Assembly (NCBI GenBank): GCA_943787605.1
Contig: CALSNB010000001.1
Location: 620,001-684,000 of the forward strand
DNA length: 64,000 nucleotides
Source: GCA-2697345 sp002697345
GTDB lineage: Bacteria > Pseudomonadota > Alphaproteobacteria > Rhodobacterales > Rhodobacteraceae
Direction: 5' to 3'
Of the stretch, positions 17,522 through 26,721 are shown one piece after another. Below the pieces are notes generated by a model, which was not told the DNA's origin, searched no databases, and saw only the letters and a list, made by a program, of their open reading frames with translations. The translations under genes and the position numbers were made by a program. Position 1 is the stretch's first letter. Each line of letters begins with the position of its first letter.

Positions 17522-18700
17522 TTGATTAAATTACAACCCTCCACTCGGATAAAAGAGCTTACATTATTAAGCGCAAATGACTGGGAATTATTAGATGAAG
17601 TTAGAGAGCTTAAAAATTCAGGACAGAAAATTACTGAATTAACAATAGGTGAACACGACATTAGGACGGATCCAAGAATTCTTGATGCTTTAAATAAATC
17701 AGCAATTAATGGAAACACTGGTTATGCACCAGTTAGTGGAAATAAAAATTTGCGTGAAGCAATAGCTAATAGGGTAACAAAGAGAACAGGCATTCCTACA
17801 ACATACAAAAACGTAATAATTACACCTGGAGGGCAGTCAGCACTATTTGCTGCGCATTTGGGTGTTTGCAATCCGGGAGACGTAGCACTTTATTGTGACC
17901 CCTATTATGCAACTTATCCAGGCACAATTGCAGGAACAGGTGCCAAACCCAAAGTTATAAAAGCAAGGCCAGAGGAAAATTTTCAGTTATCAGGAGAGGC
18001 TATCGACACTGCATCAGACGGGGCAAAATCATTACTGATAAACTCACCTAATAACCCTACAGGTGTCGTGTATACTAGAGACACTTTAGAAGATATTTCG
18101 CTAGCGTGTAAGAAAAATAATTTATGGTTAATTTCTGATGAGGTTTACGATACTCAGGTTTGGGAAGGCACCCATATTTCCCCAAGATCTATTGAAGGAA
18201 TGTCTGAGAGAACAATTGTTATAGGCTCAATGTCAAAAAGTCATGCTATGACTGGAAGTAGAATTGGTTGGGCAGTAGCCCCTGAAGAATTTATAGATCA
18301 CCTGATTAATTTTGCAACTCATACGACATACGGCGTACCCGGTTTCATTCAAGATGCAGCTCTGCATGGGTTAAGTCTTGGAAAAAAGTTTGAAAATGAA
18401 ATAGCAACTCCGTTCAAACATAGGCGGGATTTAGCAACTCAGATATTCTCTAAGCAAAACCTTTTAACACTAGTGCCACCCACAGGGGCAATGTATTTAC
18501 TGCTAGATGTTAGCAAAACAGGTCTTACAGGAAAACAATTTTCAAGTTTATTACTTGCAAAAAAGCATATTGCAGTCATGCCAGGAGAAATTTTTGGAAA
18601 ATCAGCTTTAGGGTATGTTCGAATTGCAATGACTGTAAATGATGCAGAATTTAAAAATGCCCTTAATGAAATTATAGATTTTACAAAACAGTTTTTATAA
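17522..18700 (+). CDS. Class I/II pyridoxal-phosphate aminotransferase
   Basis: A 392-residue fold-type I aminotransferase. PLP contacts are visible: N178 in NSPNNPTG, D206 and Y209 in ISDEVYD, the Schiff-base lysine K239 in GSMSKSHAM, and R247 in GSRIGW. The GGQSALF helix start binds the phosphate. Overall it resembles the arginine:pyruvate / aspartate aminotransferase-like group. The start is a TTG: an AGGAG site lies 8 bases upstream and no ATG occurs in the N-terminal region. It diverges from cysS. The amino donor cannot be named from sequence. Confidence 0.88.
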   Translation: MIKLQPSTRIKELTLLSANDWELLDEVRELKNSGQKITELTIGEHDIRTDPRILDALNKSAINGNTGYAPVSGNKNLREAIANRVTKRTGIPTTYKNVIITPGGQSALFAAHLGVCNPGDVALYCDPYYATYPGTIAGTGAKPKVIKARPEENFQLSGEAIDTASDGAKSLLINSPNNPTGVVYTRDTLEDISLACKKNNLWLISDEVYDTQVWEGTHISPRSIEGMSERTIVIGSMSKSHAMTGSRIGWAVAPEEFIDHLINFATHTTYGVPGFIQDAALHGLSLGKKFENEIATPFKHRRDLATQIFSKQNLLTLVPPTGAMYLLLDVSKTGLTGKQFSSLLLAKKHIAVMPGEIFGKSALGYVRIAMTVNDAEFKNALNEIIDFTKQFL

Positions 18701-18854
18701 AAACCTTTAGAATAAAAAATTAATTAAGTATCTTAAAAGTAGTCACTTATAAAATATCAAAATTATCATCCTATAAAAATTTTGTTGTTTAATATTCAAA
18801 TGTCTGACAAATAGGAATCATAAAAACTTAATTAGTAATAAAGGAAACATACCA

Positions 18855-20096
18855 GTGTCTAAAAAAGAACTTTACTCTCTTGGAGAGATGCCGCCATTAG
18901 GCGAAGTACCACCTAAAATGCACGCTTTTACTGTCAGGCAAGATAGGTTCGGGGAACCATCAAAATCGTGGCAACGGGAAGTAATTAACACTCCTGAACT
19001 AGGAGCAAAAGATGTTTTAGTGTACGTAATGGCAACTGGAATAAATTATAATAACGTATGGGCTGGCTTGGGATACCCAGTTGACGTTATCGCTGATCGA
19101 CAAAAAAAAGGGGAGCCAGAAGATTTTCATGCCGGCGGATCAGATGCATCAGGGATTGTTTGGGCCGTTGGATCTGAAGTAAATGATGTAAAGATTGGTG
19201 AAGAAGTTGTTGTCCATAGTGGTTGGTGGGAGCCAGAAGATCCTTGGGTTCTTTCTGGAAAAGATCCAATGCTTGCACCTTCAGTAAGAATCTGGGGTTA
19301 CCAAACTAACTATGGGTCATATTGTCAGTTTGCTCGAGCACAATCACATCAAATCAAGAAGAAACCAAAACACCTCAGCTGGGAAGAAGCCGGATGCTAT
19401 ATGCTTTGTGCTTCCACCGCTTATAGGCAACTTATGGGGTGGTCACCAAACATTGTAGAGCCTGGTGATGCTGTTTTAGTTTGGGGAGCTGCAGGGGGCT
19501 TAGGGGCAATGGCACTTCAGATTGTCTCAGCACTTGGCGGTAAACCTATAGCTGTTATCTCAAGTGAAGATAAACGACAGTTTTGTTTAGATAAAGGTGC
19601 TGTGGGTGTAATTAACAGAAATGACTTTACCCATTGGGGTCCAATGCCAAATACGACTTCTCCCGATTACAAAGCGTGGATGTCAGGAGTTAGAGCGTTT
19701 GGTAAGGCAATTTGGGAAGCTCTAGGTGAACGAAAGAATCCTAAAATTGTTTTTGAACACCCTGGAGAGGCCACTCTCCCAACCTCAGGGTTTGTTTGTG
19801 ATACAGGGGGGATGATTGTTATTTGTGCTGGAACAACAGGTTACAACATTACTCTCGATCTAAGATATCACTGGATGATGCAAAAACGGCTGCAGGGTTC
19901 ACATTTAGCCAATGATGAACAATCAGAAGCAGTAAATGAGTTAGTGCTTGCAGGAAAAGTTGATCCATGTCTTTCCGAAACTTATTCTTTTGATGAAATA
20001 GGTCATGCTCACCAACTAATGCATGAAAACAAACATCCATATGGAAATATGGCTTGTTTGGTTAATGCAACAGAGAAAGGCCAAGGGAAAAGTTAA
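18855..20096 (+). CDS. ccr: Crotonyl-CoA carboxylase/reductase
   Basis: A 413-residue MDR-family enzyme with GTG start preceded by AAGGAAA. The insert-rich N-terminal region (GSDASGIVWAVG, HSGWWEPEDPWVLSGKDPMLAPS, IWGYQTNYGSYCQFA), the nucleotide-binding VWGAAGGLGAMALQ, and the late HPGEATLPTS block mark CCR rather than ordinary quinone reductase. It reductively carboxylates crotonyl-CoA to (2S)-ethylmalonyl-CoA with NADPH and CO2, the key step of the ethylmalonyl-CoA pathway for C2 assimilation. The later steps need B12-dependent mutases, in keeping with the nearby cob genes. A hairpin terminator follows. Confidence 0.95.
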   Translation: MSKKELYSLGEMPPLGEVPPKMHAFTVRQDRFGEPSKSWQREVINTPELGAKDVLVYVMATGINYNNVWAGLGYPVDVIADRQKKGEPEDFHAGGSDASGIVWAVGSEVNDVKIGEEVVVHSGWWEPEDPWVLSGKDPMLAPSVRIWGYQTNYGSYCQFARAQSHQIKKKPKHLSWEEAGCYMLCASTAYRQLMGWSPNIVEPGDAVLVWGAAGGLGAMALQIVSALGGKPIAVISSEDKRQFCLDKGAVGVINRNDFTHWGPMPNTTSPDYKAWMSGVRAFGKAIWEALGERKNPKIVFEHPGEATLPTSGFVCDTGGMIVICAGTTGYNITLDLRYHWMMQKRLQGSHLANDEQSEAVNELVLAGKVDPCLSETYSFDEIGHAHQLMHENKHPYGNMACLVNATEKGQGKS

Positions 20097-20127
20097 TCTC
20101 TTAACAACAGGTAAGAATATTAGATTA

Positions 20128-20166
20128 GGGACTCCACTTAAGTAGTTTTAGTAGGGGTCCCTTTTA
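20128..20166 (+). terminator. Rho-independent terminator after ccr
   Basis: GGGACTCC (20128-20135) pairs with GGGGTCCC (20154-20161) in an 8-bp stem with one G-U pair, around an 18-base loop, followed by TTTT. It lies 32 bases past the ccr stop and is the clearest terminator in the window. Confidence 0.7.
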
Positions 20167-20226
20167 AAAAACTTTATAAACAGGGTAATGCTTTTAAAGA
20201 TTTCTCAATACAAAAAATTTTTTATC

Positions 20227-20988
20227 TTAATAGCAAAAAGATAATTGAAAGGTATAAGTACTTCCATAGCGATCTGTATAATTATTAGAGCCTTCGACCC
20301 CCTCCTCGAAATAAGAGGGTTTTGTGGCCTTTATATAATTTTTACCTAATGTTATGTACTGCACTGGCTTGTCAACCTCACCCTCCGCCACATAAGATAC
20401 ATGGGGTAATATCCCATGTACTCCAGTATTTGTTAGCTTCAAATTAGCTTCTTCATTCAATAAGTGTTCTCTCCCGGATGAGGCAAGTCCGGCATACCAC
20501 TCATGGTTTTTAAAAACTAATGTACCATTTTTAATCCCAACTTTTCCCTTTGCCCGACGCCAACCTTCAGAGTGTATTATATCAAAAGCACAACTTTTAT
20601 AAGTTACGTTTGTGCTTATATTAATATTAGTGAAATCAAAGTCTGTTAAAGATTTAATTTCACCAATATCCTCTGTTATCGTTATTGGAAAGCGCTTGAA
20701 TTGACCAATTTCATGTAGCTTTGAACCTTGACTGCCACTAAGTGTTTTGCATATCTTTTCTGCATCACTCTTTTTAATATTTTGCGATTCAAAATTGTTT
20801 GCTTGGCTCATCAATTGATTAATAGCAGTTTCTGTTTTCTTTCCCCAGGCACCGTCTGAGGGGCCTGGGTTAAATACAGTCTTAGTTAAGAATTTCTGAA
20901 TACAAAGAACATTTTTTTCAGCTTGGACTTGTGTGCCAAACACCATTAGAATTGCAAATAATATAATCTTTAATTTAATTTTAGTCAT
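20227..20988 (-). CDS. Secreted protein with peptidoglycan-binding-like N-terminus, function unknown
   Basis: A 253-residue protein with a Sec-type signal peptide (basic KIKLK, hydrophobic run, cleavage near VQA-EK at about 23). The mature N-terminus (LCIQKFLTKTVF..DGAWGKKTETAINQLM) looks like a PG_binding_1 repeat. The remainder, residues 90-253, is polar and beta-rich, and I do not recognise it. It overlaps the DUF1501 gene start-to-stop by 4 bases, so it belongs to the exported DUF1800/DUF1501 operon and is last in it. A cell-wall-anchored partner of those proteins is an inference only. Confidence 0.7.
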   Translation of the reverse strand: MTKIKLKIILFAILMVFGTQVQAEKNVLCIQKFLTKTVFNPGPSDGAWGKKTETAINQLMSQANNFESQNIKKSDAEKICKTLSGSQGSKLHEIGQFKRFPITITEDIGEIKSLTDFDFTNINISTNVTYKSCAFDIIHSEGWRRAKGKVGIKNGTLVFKNHEWYAGLASSGREHLLNEEANLKLTNTGVHGILPHVSYVAEGEVDKPVQYITLGKNYIKATKPSYFEEGVEGSNNYTDRYGSTYTFQLSFCY

Positions 20989-22124
20989 CCAAATATATGC
21001 TCATAAACACGCGCTATCTTTTTGTCTTCAAAAACTTTTTCTATAATAAAATCATGATCAAGACCGAATGCAGCTTCAATACAGGCCGAACAAACAGAAC
21101 GATAATCAATAGTAGCGAACAGATCTCTTTTTTCATAAAGGTCTTTCGAGGCTAACCCCGGCCAATTCGCAACAACACTTGATTTATTAATTAAACCGCC
21201 CGCTAATAAACCTACAGATCCATAGCCATGATCTGTTCCGGCAGATCCATTTTCTTGGACAGTCCTACCAAACTCCGTTGTTGTTAGAACAATTGTATTA
21301 TCCCACTGCTCTTTTAATGCGATTTTTAAATTATAAAAAACGTTATCTAGTAAGGTAAATAATTCAGGATGATGACCTGTTGTAGAGCCAATACTTGAGT
21401 GATCATCAAACTCTGGTATCGTCAGAACTGCAACACGAGGGCCATTTAACTCTCTCATAGACTCTCCTGCCTTCGTTGCTAAACTTAATGGATCCCTGGC
21501 CCTAAGTCTGCTCGGCCCAGACATTGATCCTCTGCTTAACTTATCAATTGCGATCATAACGTCGCCATCATGTGTCTCTTTGATAAGGTCTATAAGGGCA
21601 GTTTGTGGAGAACGTGTTTTTTCAATACTTGCAGGGTAGAAATTATCAAACTCAGGGGCGCCCCTAATTAACAGTGGAGCATCAAGAGATAATGCTTTTC
21701 CAGTTATTTTTGCAAAATCCATAGCGCGACCTAACCAACCTGTATTTGTAGAAAATGGTAATTTTGATCCACTTTGGGCAACATTTTGTCCTTCGAAATG
21801 AGAACGTCCAGTATATGGAAATGATGTTGCGTGAACTATTGATGCTTCATTGCTTTTCAACATCTTTGAAAAGTTTCTAAAATTAGGATGTATTCCAAAT
21901 AATGGATTAAGCTTTAATGGGTTAGAGGCTACTAGTGCTTTTCTTTGTTTAAAGAGGTTATCATCACCGATAGGCGGGATAGCAAGCAAGCCATCCATTC
22001 CACCTTGAAGCATGATGACTATGATGCGACCTTCGATAGGCTCTTTGGTGAAGCCATGTACTGGATAACCAGATAACGCTAAAGCTGGTGCTGCTAACGA
22101 TAAAAAGTGTCTACGACTGATCAT
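20985..22124 (-). CDS. DUF1501 family protein, Tat-exported
   Basis: A 379-residue DUF1501 protein. A Tat signal begins ISRRHFLSLAAPALALSG, and the mature part shows the family blocks VIMLQGGMDGL, HATSFPYTGRSHFEGQN, and TTTEFGRTVQENGSAGTDHGYG. The fold is related to alkaline phosphatase/sulfatases but the activity is undescribed. DUF1501 and DUF1800 proteins are habitually neighbours and presumed to work together outside the cytoplasm. Here the ATG directly follows the stop of the broken DUF1800 gene (TAG-ATG), so expression depends on that message. Confidence 0.88.
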   Translation of the reverse strand: MISRRHFLSLAAPALALSGYPVHGFTKEPIEGRIIVIMLQGGMDGLLAIPPIGDDNLFKQRKALVASNPLKLNPLFGIHPNFRNFSKMLKSNEASIVHATSFPYTGRSHFEGQNVAQSGSKLPFSTNTGWLGRAMDFAKITGKALSLDAPLLIRGAPEFDNFYPASIEKTRSPQTALIDLIKETHDGDVMIAIDKLSRGSMSGPSRLRARDPLSLATKAGESMRELNGPRVAVLTIPEFDDHSSIGSTTGHHPELFTLLDNVFYNLKIALKEQWDNTIVLTTTEFGRTVQENGSAGTDHGYGSVGLLAGGLINKSSVVANWPGLASKDLYEKRDLFATIDYRSVCSACIEAAFGLDHDFIIEKVFEDKKIARVYEHIFG

Positions 22125-22865
22125 CTAAACCTCCATAAAATCTGAACTACATAAAGCGATAATGAATTTCTCCTCAGAACTCCTACCTTTTGAAATAACT
22201 AATTTTGTTCTATCAGAGAAATCTAGTAAATCTGCTATTTCCTCACCTGATCTAGATGGTCCTGCTCGAAAAATTCTCGATGCTATTCGAATTCTACGAT
22301 CAAGATGTTCTGTAGACACCCAGTCTAGTTTTTTTTCAGAGTAGCCATCAGGTTGCCTGGAAGACCAAAAATTATGGCCAATTTCATCAAGAATGCCTAA
22401 TGGTTCATAAGCAGGCCGGCCATTATCTTGTATCCTGCCAAAACCTCCATCCGATTCAACTTCTTTTATGAAACGAGCTCCCGAAACCCTAATACTTTGA
22501 AACATCCATGTTGATGGCCAAAGGAATTTTTTGTTTTTCGTAGCCTGTGCAACTTTTAAAGTAGCTTTATGTACTTCAGTCAAGTCACCCTTTGACTTTT
22601 TCCAAGTATCATAAATTACTTTGACCTCACCTTTACTTGCATTTTCGCCTATGAAATGAACCGCTAACTTTTTCGAAAGGTGCTGAGCAGTAAAATCATC
22701 CTTCGCCAACATATTCGTTAATTTACGGAGCGCTTTTCGTCCCGAGGGAAATGTCTTACCCATTACAACCTTTTTCCCAGGTTCTGCCCTTCCTTTTACA
22801 TATGGTGCTAGAACAAATTCTTCGAATTTTGTGTTGCCTGATATATTTTTCCATTTTTTTGGTTA
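22125..22865 (-). pseudogene. DUF1800 protein, C-terminal part, downstream of tandem in-frame stops
   Basis: This part continues the DUF1800 reading frame after two TAA codons (22866-22868 and 22863-22865). It starts with a stretch lacking any ATG, GTG or TTG (PKKWKNISGNTKFEEF and on, including APYVKGRAEPGKKVV), then an ATG at 22763 opens 212 residues: MGKTFPSGRKALRKL, AQHLSKKLAVHFIGE, and FIIALCSSDFMEV at the end. These match the family's second half. A short AAAAAGG precedes the ATG at 22763, so reinitiation is conceivable. It is in the same frame as the N-terminal part, so no indel separates them. Confidence 0.75.
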
Positions 22866-23603
22866 TTAAATTCTCTCAACAAAGTCACTAACAAATACAC
22901 CCCAGCCCGCTAATACTTTTGCAGTATTTCTAATATCTGTTTCTGAATATTTTCTCGCTGGCGAAACTGTGTGCAATTCTAATAACTCTCTTGCTAGATT
23001 ATCATTTAAACCAGCTATTTTTCCTTCTTTTTTAAGCGATTTTGCTTCTTTTGAATTTTCTCCGATACTAGTCTGATTATCAAGATAATCCAACATCCCC
23101 GGATGAGACGTAACCAAATATAGTAAATTATCAAAAGACCCGTTTAAATTTTTATAAATTACATTATAGATCAAATCCCCTATCACATAATTTCTAAAGT
23201 TGTTACTACCTCCAACTGTGAAATGATTTGTCCAAAAGTGAAGCAATCTTTGTTTAAACATATCATTATCATATATTGCAGAGTTCCAAAGCTTATACAC
23301 ATCGTACTTATCCACATCGGCTTCTTTCTTTGAAGCTCTTACACGTTTGTTTTTTTCTTGTCGGTCAATATTCTCTGCTTGGATTTTATCTCTATATGTT
23401 ATGTATTTATCAAGTCTTTCAAACCTTTGTTTGATAGAAAAATTATACTTCTCAGGCCATAAGCCGACTTTATTTAGACCAAAAGATGGAAATTCATCAT
23501 TAAGTTGTTCAATGTTCCATGCATTAATATCTAAGGGAATATCATCGTTAGGGCTGAACCCAAATCCAATTTTCCTTGCCCATTGATGTTTATTTTTGTA
23601 CAT
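22866..23603 (-). pseudogene. DUF1800 protein, N-terminal part, ended by tandem TAA TAA
   Basis: A 245-residue open frame with the first half of a DUF1800 protein: ARKIGFGFSPNDDI at the start, KQRLLHFWTNHFTVG, YLVTSHPGMLDYLDNQTS, NDNLARELLELHTVS and TAKVLAGWGVF. Full family members are near 450-500 residues, and the two parts together give 492 codons. It ends VERI followed by two TAA codons, after which the same frame continues with the family's second half. No signal peptide is obvious. Read as a nonsense-interrupted gene, or possibly a genuine two-protein split. Confidence 0.75.
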
Positions 23604-23652
23604 TTTCTGAAACCATTAATTAAGCCAACAACTCATTTCTTAAAATTTAATA

Positions 23653-23665
23653 TATACACTGTATA
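23653..23665. promoter_or_regulatory. Short palindrome in divergent intergenic region, possible operator
   Basis: TATACA-C-TGTATA is a perfect 6-bp inverted repeat around one base, in the 163-base gap between the divergent DUF1800 and GST genes. The surroundings are very AT-rich, so chance is a real alternative, and no regulator gene is nearby. Confidence 0.2.
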
Positions 23666-23766
23666 CATTATATTAGATAAATCAAATTATATAAAAAGTG
23701 ACTAATCAAACATAAAAAAAATAAAGTGGTAAATATAAATTAAAGTCATAAAAACAGAGGATTAAC

Positions 23767-24378
23767 ATGGATTTCTATTACTCAAAAGGTTCTGCATCTT
23801 ATGCGGTCCACATCTTACTTGAGGACGCAGGGCAAAGTTATAATCAAATTCACATTGATCTTTCGAGTGGCGCTCAAAATGAACGTCCATATCTAGAAAT
23901 TAATCCCAAAGGACGAGTACCCTCAATTGTCACAGAGTTTGGGATACTTACAGAAACCCCAGCTATTTTGACATATATAGCTCAGCTTAACCCGCATAAA
24001 GAACTACTCCCAACAGATCCGTTCTTATTTGCTAAAGGGCAGTCATTTAACAATTACCTTTCCTCAACCGTGCACGTAGCTCATGCTCACAAACATCGGG
24101 GTTCAAGGTGGGTAGATGACAGAGACGCCCAAGCACTAATGGCAAAAAAAGTTCAAACAAATATGACACTATGTGCAGAATTAATAGAAGAAAATCTGTT
24201 TACTGGGCCATGGGTATTGGGAGATCAATACACAACTTGCGATCCTTATTTAGCATTAGCTTACAGATGGTTTGAGGATGACAATGTAGAACTTTCAAGA
24301 TTTGAAAGCTTAAAAAAGCATAATTTGGCGATGCGAGAGCGCGCATCAATGCAAAAAATATTACCCTTCCACAGCTAG
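23767..24378 (+). CDS. Glutathione S-transferase family protein
   Basis: A 203-residue GST. The thioredoxin-like N-domain opens DFYYSKGSASYAVHILLEDAG, contains the cis-proline block KGRVPSIVTE and the glutathione gamma-Glu contact LTETPAILTYIA. The alpha-helical C-domain carries GPWVLGDQYTTCDPYLALAYRW, the N-capping box region. It has the bacterial beta-like architecture, but the N-terminal cysteine is replaced by SKGS, so catalysis would rest on serine or tyrosine. It precedes, on the opposite strand, a catabolic cluster; no shared operon. The substrate is unknown. Confidence 0.88.
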   Translation: MDFYYSKGSASYAVHILLEDAGQSYNQIHIDLSSGAQNERPYLEINPKGRVPSIVTEFGILTETPAILTYIAQLNPHKELLPTDPFLFAKGQSFNNYLSSTVHVAHAHKHRGSRWVDDRDAQALMAKKVQTNMTLCAELIEENLFTGPWVLGDQYTTCDPYLALAYRWFEDDNVELSRFESLKKHNLAMRERASMQKILPFHS

Positions 24379-24393
24379 CCGTCTTTTTTTATT

Positions 24394-25485
24394 TTAAGCT
24401 TTGTCACTTAACTCTTTTATAATTTCCTGACTGTGCTCTCCTTTAGTCGGAATTGTTTGATAACTCGAATTAATCCAGTTTGAAAATTTTGGAGCGGGAG
24501 CGGCTTGTAATGTCGAATCTGTAATTGTCCATATATTACGAGACTGCATATGTGGATCATTTGTTGACTCCAACGGAGACAACACTGGCATAACACAGGA
24601 ATCTGAGTTTTCAAAAAGTTCACCCCAGTAAGTTCGACTCTGAGTTAAAAATATGTTCTTCAATTTAATTGTAAGCATAGGCCATTGAGCTTTATCATGC
24701 TGATCTAAAAACTCAGGGTCGTCAGATAATCCAAGAACATTCAAAAAAATTAAATAAAACTTTGGTTCCAAACATTGGACTGAAATAAATTCTCCACAAG
24801 AACATCTATAACATCGACTCCAATGAGGTCCGTCCAAGAGGCCTTTACCTCTTTTTATGGACTGAATTCCATCAGGATATAACGATAAAAGTAAATTCAT
24901 CATATGTGCTGTACCATCAACAATAGCTGCATCTACAACTGTACCTTTTGCTCCGTTTTTTACTCTAAAAAGGGCTGCCAAGATCCCTATTACTAGATAC
25001 AAAGCGCCCCCACCAATATCACCTACCATTGTTGGAGGAGTAAACGGAATACCCCCTTCATTAGAGCTAAACCAGAGTGAGCCTGTTTTTGAAATATAAT
25101 TTAGATCATGGGCTGCTTGAGTAGCATTAGGGCCTCCCTGCCCCCACCCAGTTATTCTACCAAAAATTATATTTGGATTTAATTCGAAAACTGTTTTTTC
25201 ATCAAAGCCCAAACGCTCCATAACACCAGGCCGATGCCCTTCAATTAATACGTCCGCCCCTTTTATTAAACCTTTTAGCGTGTGCTTATCTTTCTGGTCC
25301 TTGAGGTTCAGTATGACTGACCTCTTACCCCGATCTAAAAGGCTTAAAGTCTCTTTTTTATCTTCTTGCGTTGGGCTAGGTCTATGAACTTTAACAACAT
25401 CTGCTCCAAGATCAGCTAATGTCATCCCAGCAAAAGGTCCTGGTCCAATTCCTTCAAGTTCAATTACTCGAATACCTTCTAACAT
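24394..25485 (-). CDS. Alpha-methylacyl-CoA racemase (CaiB/BaiF superfamily)
   Basis: A 363-residue protein of the CoA-transferase III fold. The start LEGIRVIELEGIGPGPFAGMTLADLGADVVKV is typical. By my count the three residues used by alpha-methylacyl-CoA racemase of Mycobacterium (H126, D156, E241) are matched by H126 in AAHDLNYIS, D156 in VGDIGGG and E240 in QCLEPKF. This favours racemisation of 2-methyl-branched acyl-CoAs over CoA transfer. It is the last gene of a minus-strand catabolic cluster, 60 bases after the FAD monooxygenase, so its substrate may be a branched acyl-CoA formed there. Confidence 0.8.
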   Translation of the reverse strand: MLEGIRVIELEGIGPGPFAGMTLADLGADVVKVHRPSPTQEDKKETLSLLDRGKRSVILNLKDQKDKHTLKGLIKGADVLIEGHRPGVMERLGFDEKTVFELNPNIIFGRITGWGQGGPNATQAAHDLNYISKTGSLWFSSNEGGIPFTPPTMVGDIGGGALYLVIGILAALFRVKNGAKGTVVDAAIVDGTAHMMNLLLSLYPDGIQSIKRGKGLLDGPHWSRCYRCSCGEFISVQCLEPKFYLIFLNVLGLSDDPEFLDQHDKAQWPMLTIKLKNIFLTQSRTYWGELFENSDSCVMPVLSPLESTNDPHMQSRNIWTITDSTLQAAPAPKFSNWINSSYQTIPTKGEHSQEIIKELSDKA

Positions 25486-25545
25486 TTTTTTGCTCCCGAC
25501 AGTTTGTTAAAATTTAACATGCACTACAAATTAAATATAGTTTAC

Positions 25546-26721
25546 TTATGGGTTGTATGAGTAAATCCAATCTTGTTTTCGATGAATAAGCTCTGGGTAT
25601 GCTTGGTTCAGCAGCCAAAGACCTCCATAATATAATATCTTTTTATGAATTTTATTTAAGTGAAACAAGTTTAAGTTATCTCGTGACCTAGTTTGAATTT
25701 TTGACACTCTAGAATTTCTATATAAAAAAAACTTTTTAATTGATGACTCAATTGTGCTTCCCTCTTTCAGGCAGTTTATCAGGGCACTTGTATCCTCTAA
25801 GGCCTGAGAGGCCCCCTGTGCCATAGAGGGTAACATCGGGTGAGCGGCATCCCCAATCAATACTGTTTTGTTATCTGTCCAACTTTTTAAAGGAGCTCTA
25901 TTATAGAGTCCACCAAGGTAGATTTTATCAGAACATGATATGATATTCTCAACCACTGGAGTCCAATTTTTAAAATCTTTAGTAAGAGCTTCTTTAGCAC
26001 CCTTAAGATTCCACGACTCTTTTATTAAAGACTCTCTTTTTACTACTCCAACAAAGTTTATAGTTTTACCAGAATTAATCCTAGTGACTACAATATGTTT
26101 ATCCTCTCCAACCCAAACACATGAATTAACTGGGGTAGTGTTTTGATTTAAGAGTTTCTCTGGAACCGTGAACCTCCATGCAGCATAGCCCGTATAATTA
26201 GGGCTACTACTACCATGCATCTGATCTCTTATTGCTGAATTTAGTCCATCTGCCCCAATTAACAAATCACCAAATTCACTCTTCTGATTTTTAATAGTGA
26301 TTGAAACATCACTTGACCCATTGATGTAAGAATCAACAATCGCTCCAGTTATAATTTGGACATTAATATAATTTTTTAATGTAGTTAATAGAGCTTGGAT
26401 AAGGTCATTTCTGTGTACTTGAATGTAGCGAGCACCCCATCTGCTAAGAGCAACTCCTTTAAGTGGTACGGAGAAAACTTTACGCCCAGAGCTCCCAAAG
26501 CGAACCTCTAGATGTTCTGGCTCGTAAAGAGAGTTTTCAATAAGAGGAGTTACTCCCAGAGCATTTAACACTTTCATTCCGTTTGGACTTATTTGAACAC
26601 CCGCACCAATTTCTTTTATAGTTGTTGATTTTTCAAAAATAGTAACTGACCAACCAGATTTAGCTAAAGCCAAAGCAGCAGATAATCCACCAATTCCAGC
26701 TCCAACAACTAAGGCCTTCAT
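25546..26721 (-). CDS. FAD-dependent aromatic-ring monooxygenase (salicylate hydroxylase-like)
   Basis: A 391-residue class A flavin monooxygenase. The dinucleotide fold begins at residue 3 (ALVVGAGIGGLSAALAL), the DG motif is LLIGADGLNSAIRDQ, and the second FAD/ribityl motif is VLIGDAAHPMLPSMAQGASQALED. The block IGAGVQISPNGMKVL near 41-55 is typical of the salicylate 1-hydroxylase / 3-hydroxybenzoate 6-hydroxylase subgroup. It would hydroxylate an aromatic or related ring with NAD(P)H and O2. It overlaps the preceding SDR by 4 bases. The substrate is unknown and no ring-cleavage gene is in this cluster. Confidence 0.85.
   Translation of the reverse strand: MKALVVGAGIGGLSAALALAKSGWSVTIFEKSTTIKEIGAGVQISPNGMKVLNALGVTPLIENSLYEPEHLEVRFGSSGRKVFSVPLKGVALSRWGARYIQVHRNDLIQALLTTLKNYINVQIITGAIVDSYINGSSDVSITIKNQKSEFGDLLIGADGLNSAIRDQMHGSSSPNYTGYAAWRFTVPEKLLNQNTTPVNSCVWVGEDKHIVVTRINSGKTINFVGVVKRESLIKESWNLKGAKEALTKDFKNWTPVVENIISCSDKIYLGGLYNRAPLKSWTDNKTVLIGDAAHPMLPSMAQGASQALEDTSALINCLKEGSTIESSIKKFFLYRNSRVSKIQTRSRDNLNLFHLNKIHKKILYYGGLWLLNQAYPELIHRKQDWIYSYNP

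Noticed and set aside
24394..25485. Calling the CaiB/BaiF protein a formyl- or carnitine-CoA transferase
   Set aside because: The three racemase residues H126, D156 and E240 are all present, so racemase is the better call.
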